Assembly (NCBI GenBank): GCA_964403785.1
Contig: CAYOHM010000068.1
Coordinates: forward strand, 1-11,046
Reading direction: 5' to 3'
Length of the DNA stretch: 11,046 bases
Source: MGBC120314 sp964403785
Lineage (GTDB): Bacteria; Bacillota; Clostridia; Lachnospirales; Lachnospiraceae
The translations under genes were made by a program, and so were the position numbers. Positions 1 through 6,660 of this stretch are shown here, in pieces. How positions within the stretch are numbered: position 1 is the first letter of the stretch; every line of letters starts with the position of its first letter. The notes beneath the pieces were generated by a model that worked only from the letters and a program-made list of their open reading frames with translations, was not told where the DNA came from and searched no databases.

Positions 1-1360
1 CGCCTGTAAAGTTCTTATTGGCATTGTCATCCTTCTTGCCGCAGGCAAATGCCACAATCTGGGCGGCAACGTTAGCGCAGAGCTTCTGCTGGCTTGTACT
101 GCCCTGAATGTCAACATCCGTTCCAATCTGGCTGTTTTTAAATCCTATAAACTGGATTGGTACAACATTAGTTCCCTGATGCAATAACTGATAGAAGGAA
201 TGCTGACCGTTTGTGCCCGGCTCACCAAATATGATTGGACCTGTCTTATAGCTTACAGGCTCGCCGAAACGGTTAACGGATTTGCCGTTTGACTCCATAT
301 CAAGCTGCTGAAGATGTGCAGGGAAACGGCTTAATGCCTGCGAATACGGAAGTACGGCGGTACATGGATATCCAAGTACGTTGCGCTCGTAAATGCCGAT
401 AAGAGCATCAAGCATTGCAGGGTTCTTTAATAAATCTTTGTTGGTTGCAAGCTTATCCTCGTTTGCTGCACCCTTTAAGAAGCTGGCAAATACGTCAGGA
501 CCGAAGGCGAGTGATAATACGGCACCGCCGACTGCTGATGTAGAGGAAAAACGTCCGCCGATATAGTCATCCATAAAGAATGCCGCAAGGTAATCACTGC
601 TCTTTGCAAGCGGTGAGGTTTCACTTGTTACGGCTATCATATGCTTTGCAGGGTCAAGACCCGCTTTAGTCAGGGCATTCTTTACAAATGCTTCATTTGT
701 AAGGGTTTCAAGCGTTGTTCCTGATTTGGAAACAAGTATGAATATTGAGTGAGCTATATCTGTTGAGGCTAAAACGGCGGCTGCGTCATCAGGGTCTACG
801 TTGCTGATAAATTTAGCCTCCATTTTGAATGTGCCGCTGCTCTTAGCCCAGTTTTCAAGAGCAAGATACATGGCACGCGGACCGAGGTCGCTTCCACCGA
901 TACCAATCTGAACAACGGTTGTGAATTTCTCACCTGAGGCATTTGTAATTTCACCTGAGTGAACTTTATTTGCAAAATCAGCTATCTTTTCCTGCTGGGA
1001 AACGTAGAAGGTACGCTTGTCGACATTATCTGCATTAACGGCGCTGCCTAACTGACCACGTGTCATATGATGGAGAACCAGACGCTTTTCACCTGTATTG
1101 ACAACCTCACCATTATAGAGTGCAGAAAATTTGTCAGTCAGCTGTGCCTCGTCGGCAAGTGCTGCAAGAGCCTTTAAAATAGAATCGTCAACCTCCTTGG
1201 CGGCATAGTTATAGGTAAGACCCTCTGCCATAGGGACGCTGTATTTTCTGACACGTTCAGCACCTTTTTCGCCGGACATCTCTTCAACAAGGTTTACGCG
1301 GCTGCTGTTCATAACCTCCCCAAAGGCTGACAGAGTATCCAGATTGTTCCAGTTAATCAT
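1..1360 (-). CDS. pgi: Glucose-6-phosphate isomerase, 5' part (runs off the window edge)
   Basis: Interconverts glucose-6-phosphate and fructose-6-phosphate in the cytosol (glycolysis and gluconeogenesis). I translated 453 codons from the ATG at 1360. Visible landmarks are the sugar-isomerase (SIS) loop GIGGSDLG near residues 153-160, the signature DYIGGRFSSTSAVG with Arg about 270, and the catalytic-region block GEPGTNGQHSFYQLLHQG with Glu about 380 and His about 394. The frame stays open to base 1 and ends in NKNFTG, just where the family continues with an NRP(S/T) block. Roughly the last 80-100 residues, including the catalytic Lys near the C-terminus, lie outside. The length and the N-terminal extension fit the long form (about 530-550 residues) rather than the short Bacillus form (about 450). 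The start is supported by an AAGGAGGA ribosome site, 7 bases upstream. It is transcribed divergently from the dehydrogenase gene, and its leader is interrupted by the N gap. Confidence 0.96.
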   Translation of the reverse strand, partial: MINWNNLDTLSAFGEVMNSSRVNLVEEMSGEKGAERVRKYSVPMAEGLTYNYAAKEVDDSILKALAALADEAQLTDKFSALYNGEVVNTGEKRLVLHHMTRGQLGSAVNADNVDKRTFYVSQQEKIADFANKVHSGEITNASGEKFTTVVQIGIGGSDLGPRAMYLALENWAKSSGTFKMEAKFISNVDPDDAAAVLASTDIAHSIFILVSKSGTTLETLTNEAFVKNALTKAGLDPAKHMIAVTSETSPLAKSSDYLAAFFMDDYIGGRFSSTSAVGGAVLSLAFGPDVFASFLKGAANEDKLATNKDLLKNPAMLDALIGIYERNVLGYPCTAVLPYSQALSRFPAHLQQLDMESNGKSVNRFGEPVSYKTGPIIFGEPGTNGQHSFYQLLHQGTNVVPIQFIGFKNSQIGTDVDIQGSTSQQKLCANVAAQIVAFACGKKDDNANKNFTG

Positions 1361-1367
1361 AAAAATA

Positions 1368-1375
1368 TCCTCCTT
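1368..1375 (-). promoter_or_regulatory. Ribosome binding site of pgi
   Basis: On the minus strand this reads AAGGAGGA, a near-perfect Shine-Dalgarno sequence, 7 bases before the ATG at 1360. It fixes the pgi start. Confidence 0.85.
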
Positions 1376-1387
1376 ATTAATTTTAAA

Positions 1388-1487
1388 NNNNNNNNNNNNN
1401 NNNNNNNNNNNNNNNNNNNNNNNNNNNNNNNNNNNNNNNNNNNNNNNNNNNNNNNNNNNNNNNNNNNNNNNNNNNNNNNNNNNNNNN
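1388..1487. other. Assembly gap (100 N)
   Basis: Exactly 100 N, a conventional placeholder length for a gap of unknown size. It falls in the intergenic region between pgi and the dehydrogenase gene, inside the presumed pgi leader. AT-rich sequence flanks it on both sides. Nothing can be said about its content, and linkage of 1-1387 to the rest depends on scaffolding. Confidence 0.97.
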
Positions 1488-1501
1488 AAAATCCTGTTAA
1501 A

Positions 1502-1530
1502 ATTATACCAAATTTCCGATTGTATTTCAA
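1502..1530 (-). promoter_or_regulatory. Promoter reading leftward, probably for pgi
   Basis: On the minus strand the -35 box TTGAAA (1530-1525) is followed after exactly 17 bases by a consensus -10 box TATAAT (1507-1502). A TGG directly before the -10 gives an extended -10. Transcription would start near 1495 and run through the N gap into pgi, so the leader is at least about 135 bases if the gap were its nominal size. Its -35 box lies only 2 bases from that of the rightward promoter. Confidence 0.7.
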
Positions 1531-1532
1531 GA

Positions 1533-1561
1533 TTGACAGAATAGTAAATGAATCGGATAAT
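1533..1561 (+). promoter_or_regulatory. Promoter of the D-2-hydroxyacid dehydrogenase gene
   Basis: A consensus -35 TTGACA (1533-1538), a 17-base spacer and a -10 GATAAT (1556-1561, one mismatch). The predicted start of transcription, near 1568, lies just upstream of the ribosome site at 1581. The promoter lies inside the longer open frame that begins at 1520, which argues that translation does not start there. Confidence 0.75.
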
Positions 1562-1580
1562 AAATGCATAGTAAATTTAT

Positions 1581-1585
1581 GGAGG
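1581..1585 (+). promoter_or_regulatory. Ribosome binding site deciding the dehydrogenase start
   Basis: GGAGG, 6 bases before the ATG at 1592. The in-frame ATG at 1520 has no such site and lies upstream of the promoter, so 1592 is the preferred start. Confidence 0.8.
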
Positions 1586-1591
1586 CTGCAT

Positions 1592-2545
1592 ATGAACATA
1601 GTAATTCTTGATTCTGTAACTCTCGGAAGCGATATAAGTCTTGATAAGCTTAAGGAACTGGGAAATGTCACGGTGTATGCGACAAGTACGCCGGATGAGG
1701 CTGCACAGCGCCTTAAGACCGCGGACATAGCCATTGTCAATAAGGTACTGATGAATGAATATACCCTTAAAAACGCGCCAAACCTTAGGATGATAGCACT
1801 TACCGCAACGGGTTATAACAATGTAGATTTTGAATATACAAGACCAAGGGGAATTGTTGTTGCAAATGTTGCAGGTTATTCGACTGATTCCGTGGTTCAG
1901 CACACATTTGCACTTATGTTCTATGTGATGGAGAAGCTTAGCTATTATGATAGCTATGTAAAGAACGGAGAGTATTCACAGAGCCCTTCCTTTGCACATT
2001 TTGACAAGGCTTTTATGGAGCTTAAGGGCAAAACCTGGGGAATAATAGGCCTTGGAGATATAGGACGCGGTGTTGCAAGCGTTGCAAAAGCCTTCGGCTG
2101 CAGGGTTGTCTACTATTCAACAAGCGGAAGGAATAATAACGGTGATTATGAGAGGCTGTCCTTTGATGAGCTTCTTACACAGTCCGATGTTATATCAATC
2201 CACGCTCCTTTAAATTCGGCAACGGAGAATCTGATGAATTATGAGGCCTTCAGAAGGATGAAAAAGAATGCTGTGCTTATAAATGTTGCACGCGGTCCTA
2301 TAATAAATGAAGCTGATTTGGTGCGCGCCCTTAACGAGGGGCTCATCGGCGGCGCAGGACTTGATGTTGTGTCGAGGGAGCCGATAAGTGCGGACAATCC
2401 GTTGAATCAGATAAAGGACAGCACCAAGCTTATCATTACGCCGCATATGGCATGGGCAACCTTTGAGGCAAGAGAGCGTCTTGTGAACGAGGTTTATCTT
2501 AATATAGAGAGTTTTTTGCAGGGAAAGAAAAGAAATGTCATATAA
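1592..2545 (+). CDS. D-2-hydroxyacid dehydrogenase (hydroxypyruvate/glyoxylate reductase-like)
   Basis: A 317-residue cytosolic NAD(P)-dependent oxidoreductase that would reduce a 2-oxoacid such as hydroxypyruvate or glyoxylate to the D-hydroxyacid. The Rossmann loop GLGDIG is at residues 153-158. The family's catalytic triad is complete: Arg234 in NVARGP, Glu263 in SREP and His285 in TPHMAWATFEARERL. The ending PHMAW(A)xFEAR is what I associate with HprA-type glycerate dehydrogenases. After the second Rossmann strand (VVYYSTSGR, 172-180) the acidic residue typical of NAD-specific members is replaced by Ser176, with Ser/Thr and Arg180 nearby, which suggests use of NADPH. The start at 1592 is chosen on ribosome site and promoter position. 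The next gene begins 12 bases after the stop, so the two are probably co-transcribed. The exact substrate cannot be read from the sequence. Confidence 0.92.
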   Translation: MNIVILDSVTLGSDISLDKLKELGNVTVYATSTPDEAAQRLKTADIAIVNKVLMNEYTLKNAPNLRMIALTATGYNNVDFEYTRPRGIVVANVAGYSTDSVVQHTFALMFYVMEKLSYYDSYVKNGEYSQSPSFAHFDKAFMELKGKTWGIIGLGDIGRGVASVAKAFGCRVVYYSTSGRNNNGDYERLSFDELLTQSDVISIHAPLNSATENLMNYEAFRRMKKNAVLINVARGPIINEADLVRALNEGLIGGAGLDVVSREPISADNPLNQIKDSTKLIITPHMAWATFEARERLVNEVYLNIESFLQGKKRNVI

Positions 2546-2557
2546 TGGAGAAGTGGA

Positions 2558-2821
2558 ATGAGAATCTGGTTCAGGGAATTTAAAAATACCCATATGCTGA
2601 AAGATATGGTGGTCGAGGATTATTCCGACCTTAACCGTACCAAAAAAATATTTAATGCCATCGAAAAAGCGTGCGGTCAGTTTGATTTGGGCGTGCCGAT
2701 ATGGCTTGATTCCAATATAGCAGAATTTAAAAGACACTCCAGAGTAAAGTTTCGTTCAGATAATTTTATGGAGGAAATAGACTTTGATTTTTTGGATGTG
2801 CAGGTGATTGAAGAGGATTAG
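2558..2821 (+). CDS. Small conserved-looking protein of unknown function (87 residues)
   Basis: I do not assign a function. The frame starts at an ATG preceded by GGAGAAG (2547-2553) and lies 12 bases downstream of the dehydrogenase stop, so it is very likely translated from the same transcript. The protein has no signal peptide and no membrane segment. It looks like a compact alpha/beta domain with a hydrophobic N-terminus (MRIWFREF), a central stretch GVPIWLDSNIAEFKRHSRVKF and a strongly acidic C-terminal third (EEIDFDFLDV, ending EED). Similar short proteins with a PIWLDSN-like motif seem familiar to me from Lachnospiraceae, but this is memory and unverified. The frame is real by spacing, ribosome site and coding-like composition. 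Confidence 0.75.
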   Translation: MRIWFREFKNTHMLKDMVVEDYSDLNRTKKIFNAIEKACGQFDLGVPIWLDSNIAEFKRHSRVKFRSDNFMEEIDFDFLDVQVIEED

Positions 2822-2914
2822 TAAGCTGTTGTTCCGTTGTATGTTGAATATTTAAAAAATTGTATTAATATTTTGTTTAATTTATACAAAACTTTTAAAG
2901 TTGTAGATTAAAGG

Positions 2915-2943
2915 TTGTTGAATAATAAAAATTGTTGTATAAT
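2915..2943 (+). promoter_or_regulatory. Promoter of the helical-repeat protein gene
   Basis: -35 TTGTTG (2915-2920), a 17-base spacer and a perfect -10 TATAAT (2938-2943). Predicted transcription starts near 2950, giving a leader of about 47 bases. Just upstream, 2890-2902 is a 13-base dyad, AACTTTTAAAGTT, that could be an operator or simply AT-rich chance. The rest of the 154-base spacer (2822-2996) is AT-rich, and I see no convincing terminator for the preceding gene. Confidence 0.7.
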
Positions 2944-2981
2944 ATAGGTTACCGAATTGACGAATTATATGGTTTTTGCGA

Positions 2982-2989
2982 AAGGGGGA
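2982..2989 (+). promoter_or_regulatory. Ribosome binding site deciding the start of the helical-repeat gene
   Basis: AAGGGGGA, 7 bases before the ATG at 2997. An in-frame TTG at 2976 lies upstream of this site and has no site of its own, so the ATG is preferred. Confidence 0.7.
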
Positions 2990-2996
2990 TGACGAT

Positions 2997-4370
2997 ATGC
3001 CGCAGCATACAAAGGCAGAATTTGAAAATATTAACAAAATATCGTTCAATATCAACGTCGACAGCTCCCTAAGAGAAATCAATACATCGGATAGAATGGC
3101 ATACAGGGATGTATTTGAAAGAGGCCTGCGTTGTGCCAAGAGTAATGTCAGACTTGCAGCAGGGTATGGCTTTAAGAGCCAGGCAATGATTGCAGGTATG
3201 GTGGATGCGCTTAATATTTTGTCATCCCAGGGTCAGGGTAACGGCCGTGAAGCAGTTTATATGTTTGAGGATGCTTTGGCGGTGGTTGATTCTGCCAGAT
3301 CCGAGCTTTCGTCACAGCACAGAAGAAGATGTACCGATTTAAGGGAGCGTTTTGAAACGGATAAGTTTTCGGATACCAATGATGTGAGGTATGTAGAAGC
3401 GTTATTTGAGCTTGATAAGTATTGTGCGGAATACTCCTCCAACATCCATGATATTCTTGATGCATATGAGGGTATTTTTAAGATTATCGGGACTGACAAG
3501 ATTTGGCTCAGCATTATAGATAAGATTATTAATGATGTAAAGGATTTTGCATCACAGGCATATACGGTTTTTGTTCTTCCTGACGGCAGGGAGTACCGTA
3601 CTACAGGTACGGAAAGACCTGCGGAGCTTCTTAACAAATGGGAAGAGATGCAGGCAGAGCTTAAGAGGAGAGTTGAGATTGAGCTTGAGCGTGAACGCCG
3701 TGAAGCGGCAGAGCGTGCGGAGCGTGAGCGCCGTGAGGCTGAGGCAAGAGCTGAGATTGAGCGTCGTGAAGCTGAACTTCGTGCAGAGCGTGAGCGCCGT
3801 GAGGCTGAAGAACGTGCACGTCAGGCAGCGGCCGAGGAGGCAGAGAAGATTCGACGTGAGAATGAACGTCTTGAGCAGGAATACAATGATTTTGTTGTTA
3901 ATATGAACATTAAGATAGATCATCTTAATGAGGAGAAAAGCGTTGTTACCGCTGAGTATGAGGAGTTTCGCAAGACCGTGGGCGGTAAGATTGCGGAGCA
4001 GGAGGAGGAAGAGAAATTCCTTGAAACTCTTCTTGATTCCAAGAAGGGCATTACGGATGAGCTCGAGAGCCTGCGTGAAGAACGTACTGAGAAGGCAGCG
4101 CATATGGCAACCCTTGGTGTGCTTGCTATGAACGAGAAGAAGGCATTAAAGCTTGAGATGGACCGTCTTGATATGGAAATAGGCGAGAAGGACCAGAAGC
4201 TTAAGTCTTATTCAACGGAAATCGAAACAGTTGAGCGCCGTATCAGAAGCAAGGACGCAGGCGGCAAGTCAAAGCTTAAGGCATACGAGGCAAGAATCGC
4301 ACAGTATGATGAGGATATTGCAAATGCCAAGAAGGAAATTGAGGATAAGAAGCCGCTGCATATGAGATAA
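2997..4370 (+). CDS. Charged alpha-helical protein with an 11-residue Glu/Arg tandem repeat, function unknown
   Basis: A 457-residue, presumably cytosolic protein with no signal peptide or membrane helix. Residues 1-220 look like a helical globular domain with one short strand-like patch (TVFVLPDGREYRTTGT, 190-205), which I do not recognise. Residues 231-274 are four tandem 11-residue units of the form ERERREAEERA. Residues 275-415 continue as heptad-like coiled coil rich in Glu and Lys, with a less polar break around TLGVLAMNEKKA (372-383). The tail (425-457) is again helical and basic/acidic. An 11-residue period with such dense i/i+4 Glu-Arg pairing is typical of a rigid single alpha-helix or a hendecad coiled coil. 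A structural, scaffolding or membrane-proximal role is possible but not shown. It has its own promoter and lies 60 bases upstream of spmA. Confidence 0.85.
   Translation: MPQHTKAEFENINKISFNINVDSSLREINTSDRMAYRDVFERGLRCAKSNVRLAAGYGFKSQAMIAGMVDALNILSSQGQGNGREAVYMFEDALAVVDSARSELSSQHRRRCTDLRERFETDKFSDTNDVRYVEALFELDKYCAEYSSNIHDILDAYEGIFKIIGTDKIWLSIIDKIINDVKDFASQAYTVFVLPDGREYRTTGTERPAELLNKWEEMQAELKRRVEIELERERREAAERAERERREAEARAEIERREAELRAERERREAEERARQAAAEEAEKIRRENERLEQEYNDFVVNMNIKIDHLNEEKSVVTAEYEEFRKTVGGKIAEQEEEEKFLETLLDSKKGITDELESLREERTEKAAHMATLGVLAMNEKKALKLEMDRLDMEIGEKDQKLKSYSTEIETVERRIRSKDAGGKSKLKAYEARIAQYDEDIANAKKEIEDKKPLHMR
3687..3818 (+). repeat. Four tandem 33-bp coding repeats (11 residues each)
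   Basis: Units at 3687-3719, 3720-3752, 3753-3785 and 3786-3818 encode ERERREAAERA, ERERREAEARA, EIERREAELRA and ERERREAEERA. Units 2 and 4 are identical over their first 23 bases, more than codon choice would require, which points to recent duplication or gene conversion. They are in frame, so copy-number change would lengthen or shorten the helix by 11 residues without disrupting the gene. Confidence 0.92.
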
Positions 4371-4430
4371 TTTATAATAGACTTAAGAACCCCGGCATAT
4401 AATTTAGCAAAGACTTAGTGAGAGAGTTTT

Positions 4431-5033
4431 ATGTTAAATTATATCTGGGGTTTTATGATTTTAGTGGGTATAGTATATGGCAGCATAACGGGGAATATAG
4501 CACAGGTCGGGAACGGGATTCTTGACAGTGCAAAGGAGGCTGTTAATATTTGTCTAACCATGCTCGGCGTGATGGCATTGTGGACGGGAATTATGGAAAT
4601 TGCTGAACGCTCCGGACTTGTGGAGGGTGCGACGAATAAACTTATGCCGTTTCTTTCATGGCTCTTTCCCGAGGTGCCCGCAGGACATAGGGCGTTTAAG
4701 TATATTTCTTTAAATTTCATTGCAAATATACTGGGGCTTGGATGGGCAGCCACGCCGGCGGGGCTTAAGGCAATGGAGGAGCTTGCAGGGTTAAACGGCA
4801 TTTTGGGGAAGAATAATGAAACGGCAAGCAATGCAATGTGTACCTTTCTTGTGATAAATATTTCATCACTGCAGCTTATACCGGTAAATATTATCGCTTA
4901 CAGAAGCCAGTACGGGAGTGTTAATCCGTCAATTATAATAATGCCGGTAATTTTGGCAACACTTGTCAGTACACTGGCAGGGATAATTTTTTGCGTAATT
5001 GCGAATAAGTGCTTTACGAAATCCCACGTATAA
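4431..5033 (+). CDS. spmA: Spore maturation protein A (SpmA-like membrane protein)
   Basis: A 200-residue integral membrane protein of the nucleoside-recognition/Gate family; Bacillus subtilis SpmA is about the same length. In B. subtilis, spmA and spmB are needed for full dehydration of the spore core. Hydrophobic segments are at about 3-20, 36-53, 91-110, 136-157 and 167-191. The most conserved SpmA block is present as NILGLGWAATPAGLKAM (99-115). The second helix carries the family-like pattern SAKEAVNICLTMLGVMALWTG (33-53). The start is preceded only by a modest purine run (GTGAGAGAG, 4418-4426). A TATAAT at 4398-4403 has no good -35 partner. It lies 60 bases after the helical-repeat gene with no terminator between, so read-through is likely. 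Its usual partner spmB is not adjacent but 3.3 kb downstream, after two glycosyltransferase-like genes. Confidence 0.9.
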   Translation: MLNYIWGFMILVGIVYGSITGNIAQVGNGILDSAKEAVNICLTMLGVMALWTGIMEIAERSGLVEGATNKLMPFLSWLFPEVPAGHRAFKYISLNFIANILGLGWAATPAGLKAMEELAGLNGILGKNNETASNAMCTFLVINISSLQLIPVNIIAYRSQYGSVNPSIIIMPVILATLVSTLAGIIFCVIANKCFTKSHV

Positions 5034-5084
5034 GGGATAATAAATATGTAATTGCGAAGCTAATATTAGAAAGAGGATTTATAT

Positions 5085-6638
5085 ATGAAGTCTTATAAAA
5101 AGGATATGTTTGCTATTGCAGGACTTTTGGCAGTCTTTGCATTGTCTTTTTTCCTGTGGGGACGGATAAAGAGTGTTAATTTTTGTGATGAGATTTACAG
5201 TTATATTTTATCTAATTCAATGAACGAATTTTTAAGCTTCCAGCTTACCGGCGACCACTGGTATGTGGATGGCGAGACCAGAGGAATTTTAGCGGCGGTT
5301 GACGGATTTCAGTTTAAACAGGTTATGCTCAACAATAAAGGAGATGTCCATCCGCCAATTTATTATTTTGCCATACATTTTTTGTCAGTGTTAAGAGCCG
5401 GGAGTGTCTCAAAGTGGATAGGACTTCTGGTTAATTTTGGCGCGGCGGCAGTTAGTCTTATATGTATTTATATTCTTGTAAAGCAGCTTACAGGGACGCT
5501 TAAGGCATCCGTGCTGTCCTGTCTTGTGTATATTTCTTCGCCGGCAGTTATCTCAATGAATATGTTTATACGTATGTATGCACTTTTTAGTATGTGGGTG
5601 CTGCTCTTTGTACTTATAGCATATAACATATACAAGAATGAAAAGAAATTTATATTGTACGCGGCACTTATCGCAGTAACCTTCTGCGGCTTTTTGACAC
5701 AGTATTATTTTGCGGTGTTCTGTGTTCTCTTTACATGCTGCTACTGTATAAATAAATTGCTGGACAAGCATTTCATAAATGTATGTGCTTTTGTGGGAAG
5801 CCTTTTGGCGGCGGTGGTCTGCGCAACAACTTTTTGGCCGACATGGATAAAACATATGTTTTCGGGCTATCTTGGCGGCTCGGTAAAGGATAATGCGTTT
5901 GATTTTTCAAGGATATTCGCAAGCATTAAATATGGTTTTGTGCATTTGTTTACTTTGATGTATAACAGGCTTAACTGGGTATGCGGTATTTTGCTCCTCG
6001 CAATGCTGGTGTTCCTCATAGTAAAGAAATGCTCTAAAATCAGGCTTATTTTGTCACTTATAATTACTGCGGTTTTATATTCGATTGCGATTGTTCATTT
6101 GACACCGGCACATTTACTTAGTTACAGATACTTTTTCCCGGTCGTGGCGATTGCATATCTGGCATTTGTTCTGAGCGCATATTATGTGGGAGAAATAATA
6201 TCCGTGAAATATGTGTTCCTGTGTGTAGCCGGACTTCTTGTGGTACTTAATTTTGCAAGACCTCTCTATGACGTGGACGCTGTTTCCTATGTTGACCGTG
6301 ATGGCGAGTATGAAGCTGCTATGGAGGTTTTGGAAAGCGTGAGGGATATTCCGTGGATTTACTACGGCTATGAGAATTCAACCATGACAGAGCTTATGTA
6401 CGATTCGACCATGTCGACCCGCTTTATAATGGTAAATGCACTCACACCATTTGATGATGAGGAATTTACCGACAAGGACTGCGAGTTTATACTGTTTGCA
6501 GGGGATGAAAACTCATATTTTGATGAAAATGTGTTTGACAGTCTGTCAGGCTGGTTTAAGGGAGAATTAGAGTATGAGGAGCTGACACACAAGGGATATA
6601 TGACCGTGTATAAGGTCACTCATACGATAAATCAGTAA
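5085..6638 (+). CDS. GT-C-type membrane glycosyltransferase-like protein, paralog 1
   Basis: A 517-residue polytopic membrane protein resembling the ArnT/GT39 group, which move a sugar from a polyprenyl-phosphate carrier to an acceptor outside the membrane. The first helix is at 8-26. It is followed by the acidic pair Asp35-Glu36 in FCDEIYSY, where GT-C enzymes place their catalytic acid. The HPPIYY motif is at 89-94 in a DVHPPIYY context typical of GT39-like proteins. RMY (163-165) and GFLTQYYF (202-209) are further landmarks. About eleven hydrophobic segments extend to residue 391. Residues 392-517 form a soluble tail, probably outside the membrane, containing YVDRDGEY and PWIYYGYEN. The start is supported by AGAGGA, 7 bases upstream. 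It lies 51 bases after spmA and 22 bases before its paralog. Donor and acceptor are unknown. Confidence 0.83.
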   Translation: MKSYKKDMFAIAGLLAVFALSFFLWGRIKSVNFCDEIYSYILSNSMNEFLSFQLTGDHWYVDGETRGILAAVDGFQFKQVMLNNKGDVHPPIYYFAIHFLSVLRAGSVSKWIGLLVNFGAAAVSLICIYILVKQLTGTLKASVLSCLVYISSPAVISMNMFIRMYALFSMWVLLFVLIAYNIYKNEKKFILYAALIAVTFCGFLTQYYFAVFCVLFTCCYCINKLLDKHFINVCAFVGSLLAAVVCATTFWPTWIKHMFSGYLGGSVKDNAFDFSRIFASIKYGFVHLFTLMYNRLNWVCGILLLAMLVFLIVKKCSKIRLILSLIITAVLYSIAIVHLTPAHLLSYRYFFPVVAIAYLAFVLSAYYVGEIISVKYVFLCVAGLLVVLNFARPLYDVDAVSYVDRDGEYEAAMEVLESVRDIPWIYYGYENSTMTELMYDSTMSTRFIMVNALTPFDDEEFTDKDCEFILFAGDENSYFDENVFDSLSGWFKGELEYEELTHKGYMTVYKVTHTINQ

Positions 6639-6660
6639 AATTTATTTTAGGGAGCAGATT

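Noticed and set aside
1388..1487. N run as a biological low-complexity element
   Set aside because: Exactly 100 N is an assembly placeholder.
1520..1591. N-terminal extension of the dehydrogenase from ATG 1520
   Set aside because: It overlaps the promoter at 1533-1561, lacks a ribosome site, and the family begins at the MNIVILD start at 1592.
1344..1740. Open frames on both strands running through the N gap
   Set aside because: They are open only because N codons hide stops; the flanking parts are antisense or out of frame to pgi and the dehydrogenase gene.
2210..2737. Minus-strand frame of 175 codons across the dehydrogenase end and the 87-residue gene
   Set aside because: It is antisense to two well-supported genes and has no ribosome site or recognisable domain.
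3687..3818. CRISPR-like array
   Set aside because: The units are contiguous 33-bp coding repeats without unique spacers and keep the reading frame.
3552..4103. Long minus-strand frame (about 183 codons) opposite the helical-repeat gene, and a plus-strand shadow frame at 3547-3906
   Set aside because: They arise from the repeated GAG/CGT codons read in other frames, have no ribosome site and give low-complexity Leu/Thr or Arg/Val products.
4398..4403. TATAAT before spmA as a dedicated promoter
   Set aside because: No acceptable -35 box lies 16-18 bases upstream. A sigma-E reading of CATATAAT was also considered but lacks a matching -35.
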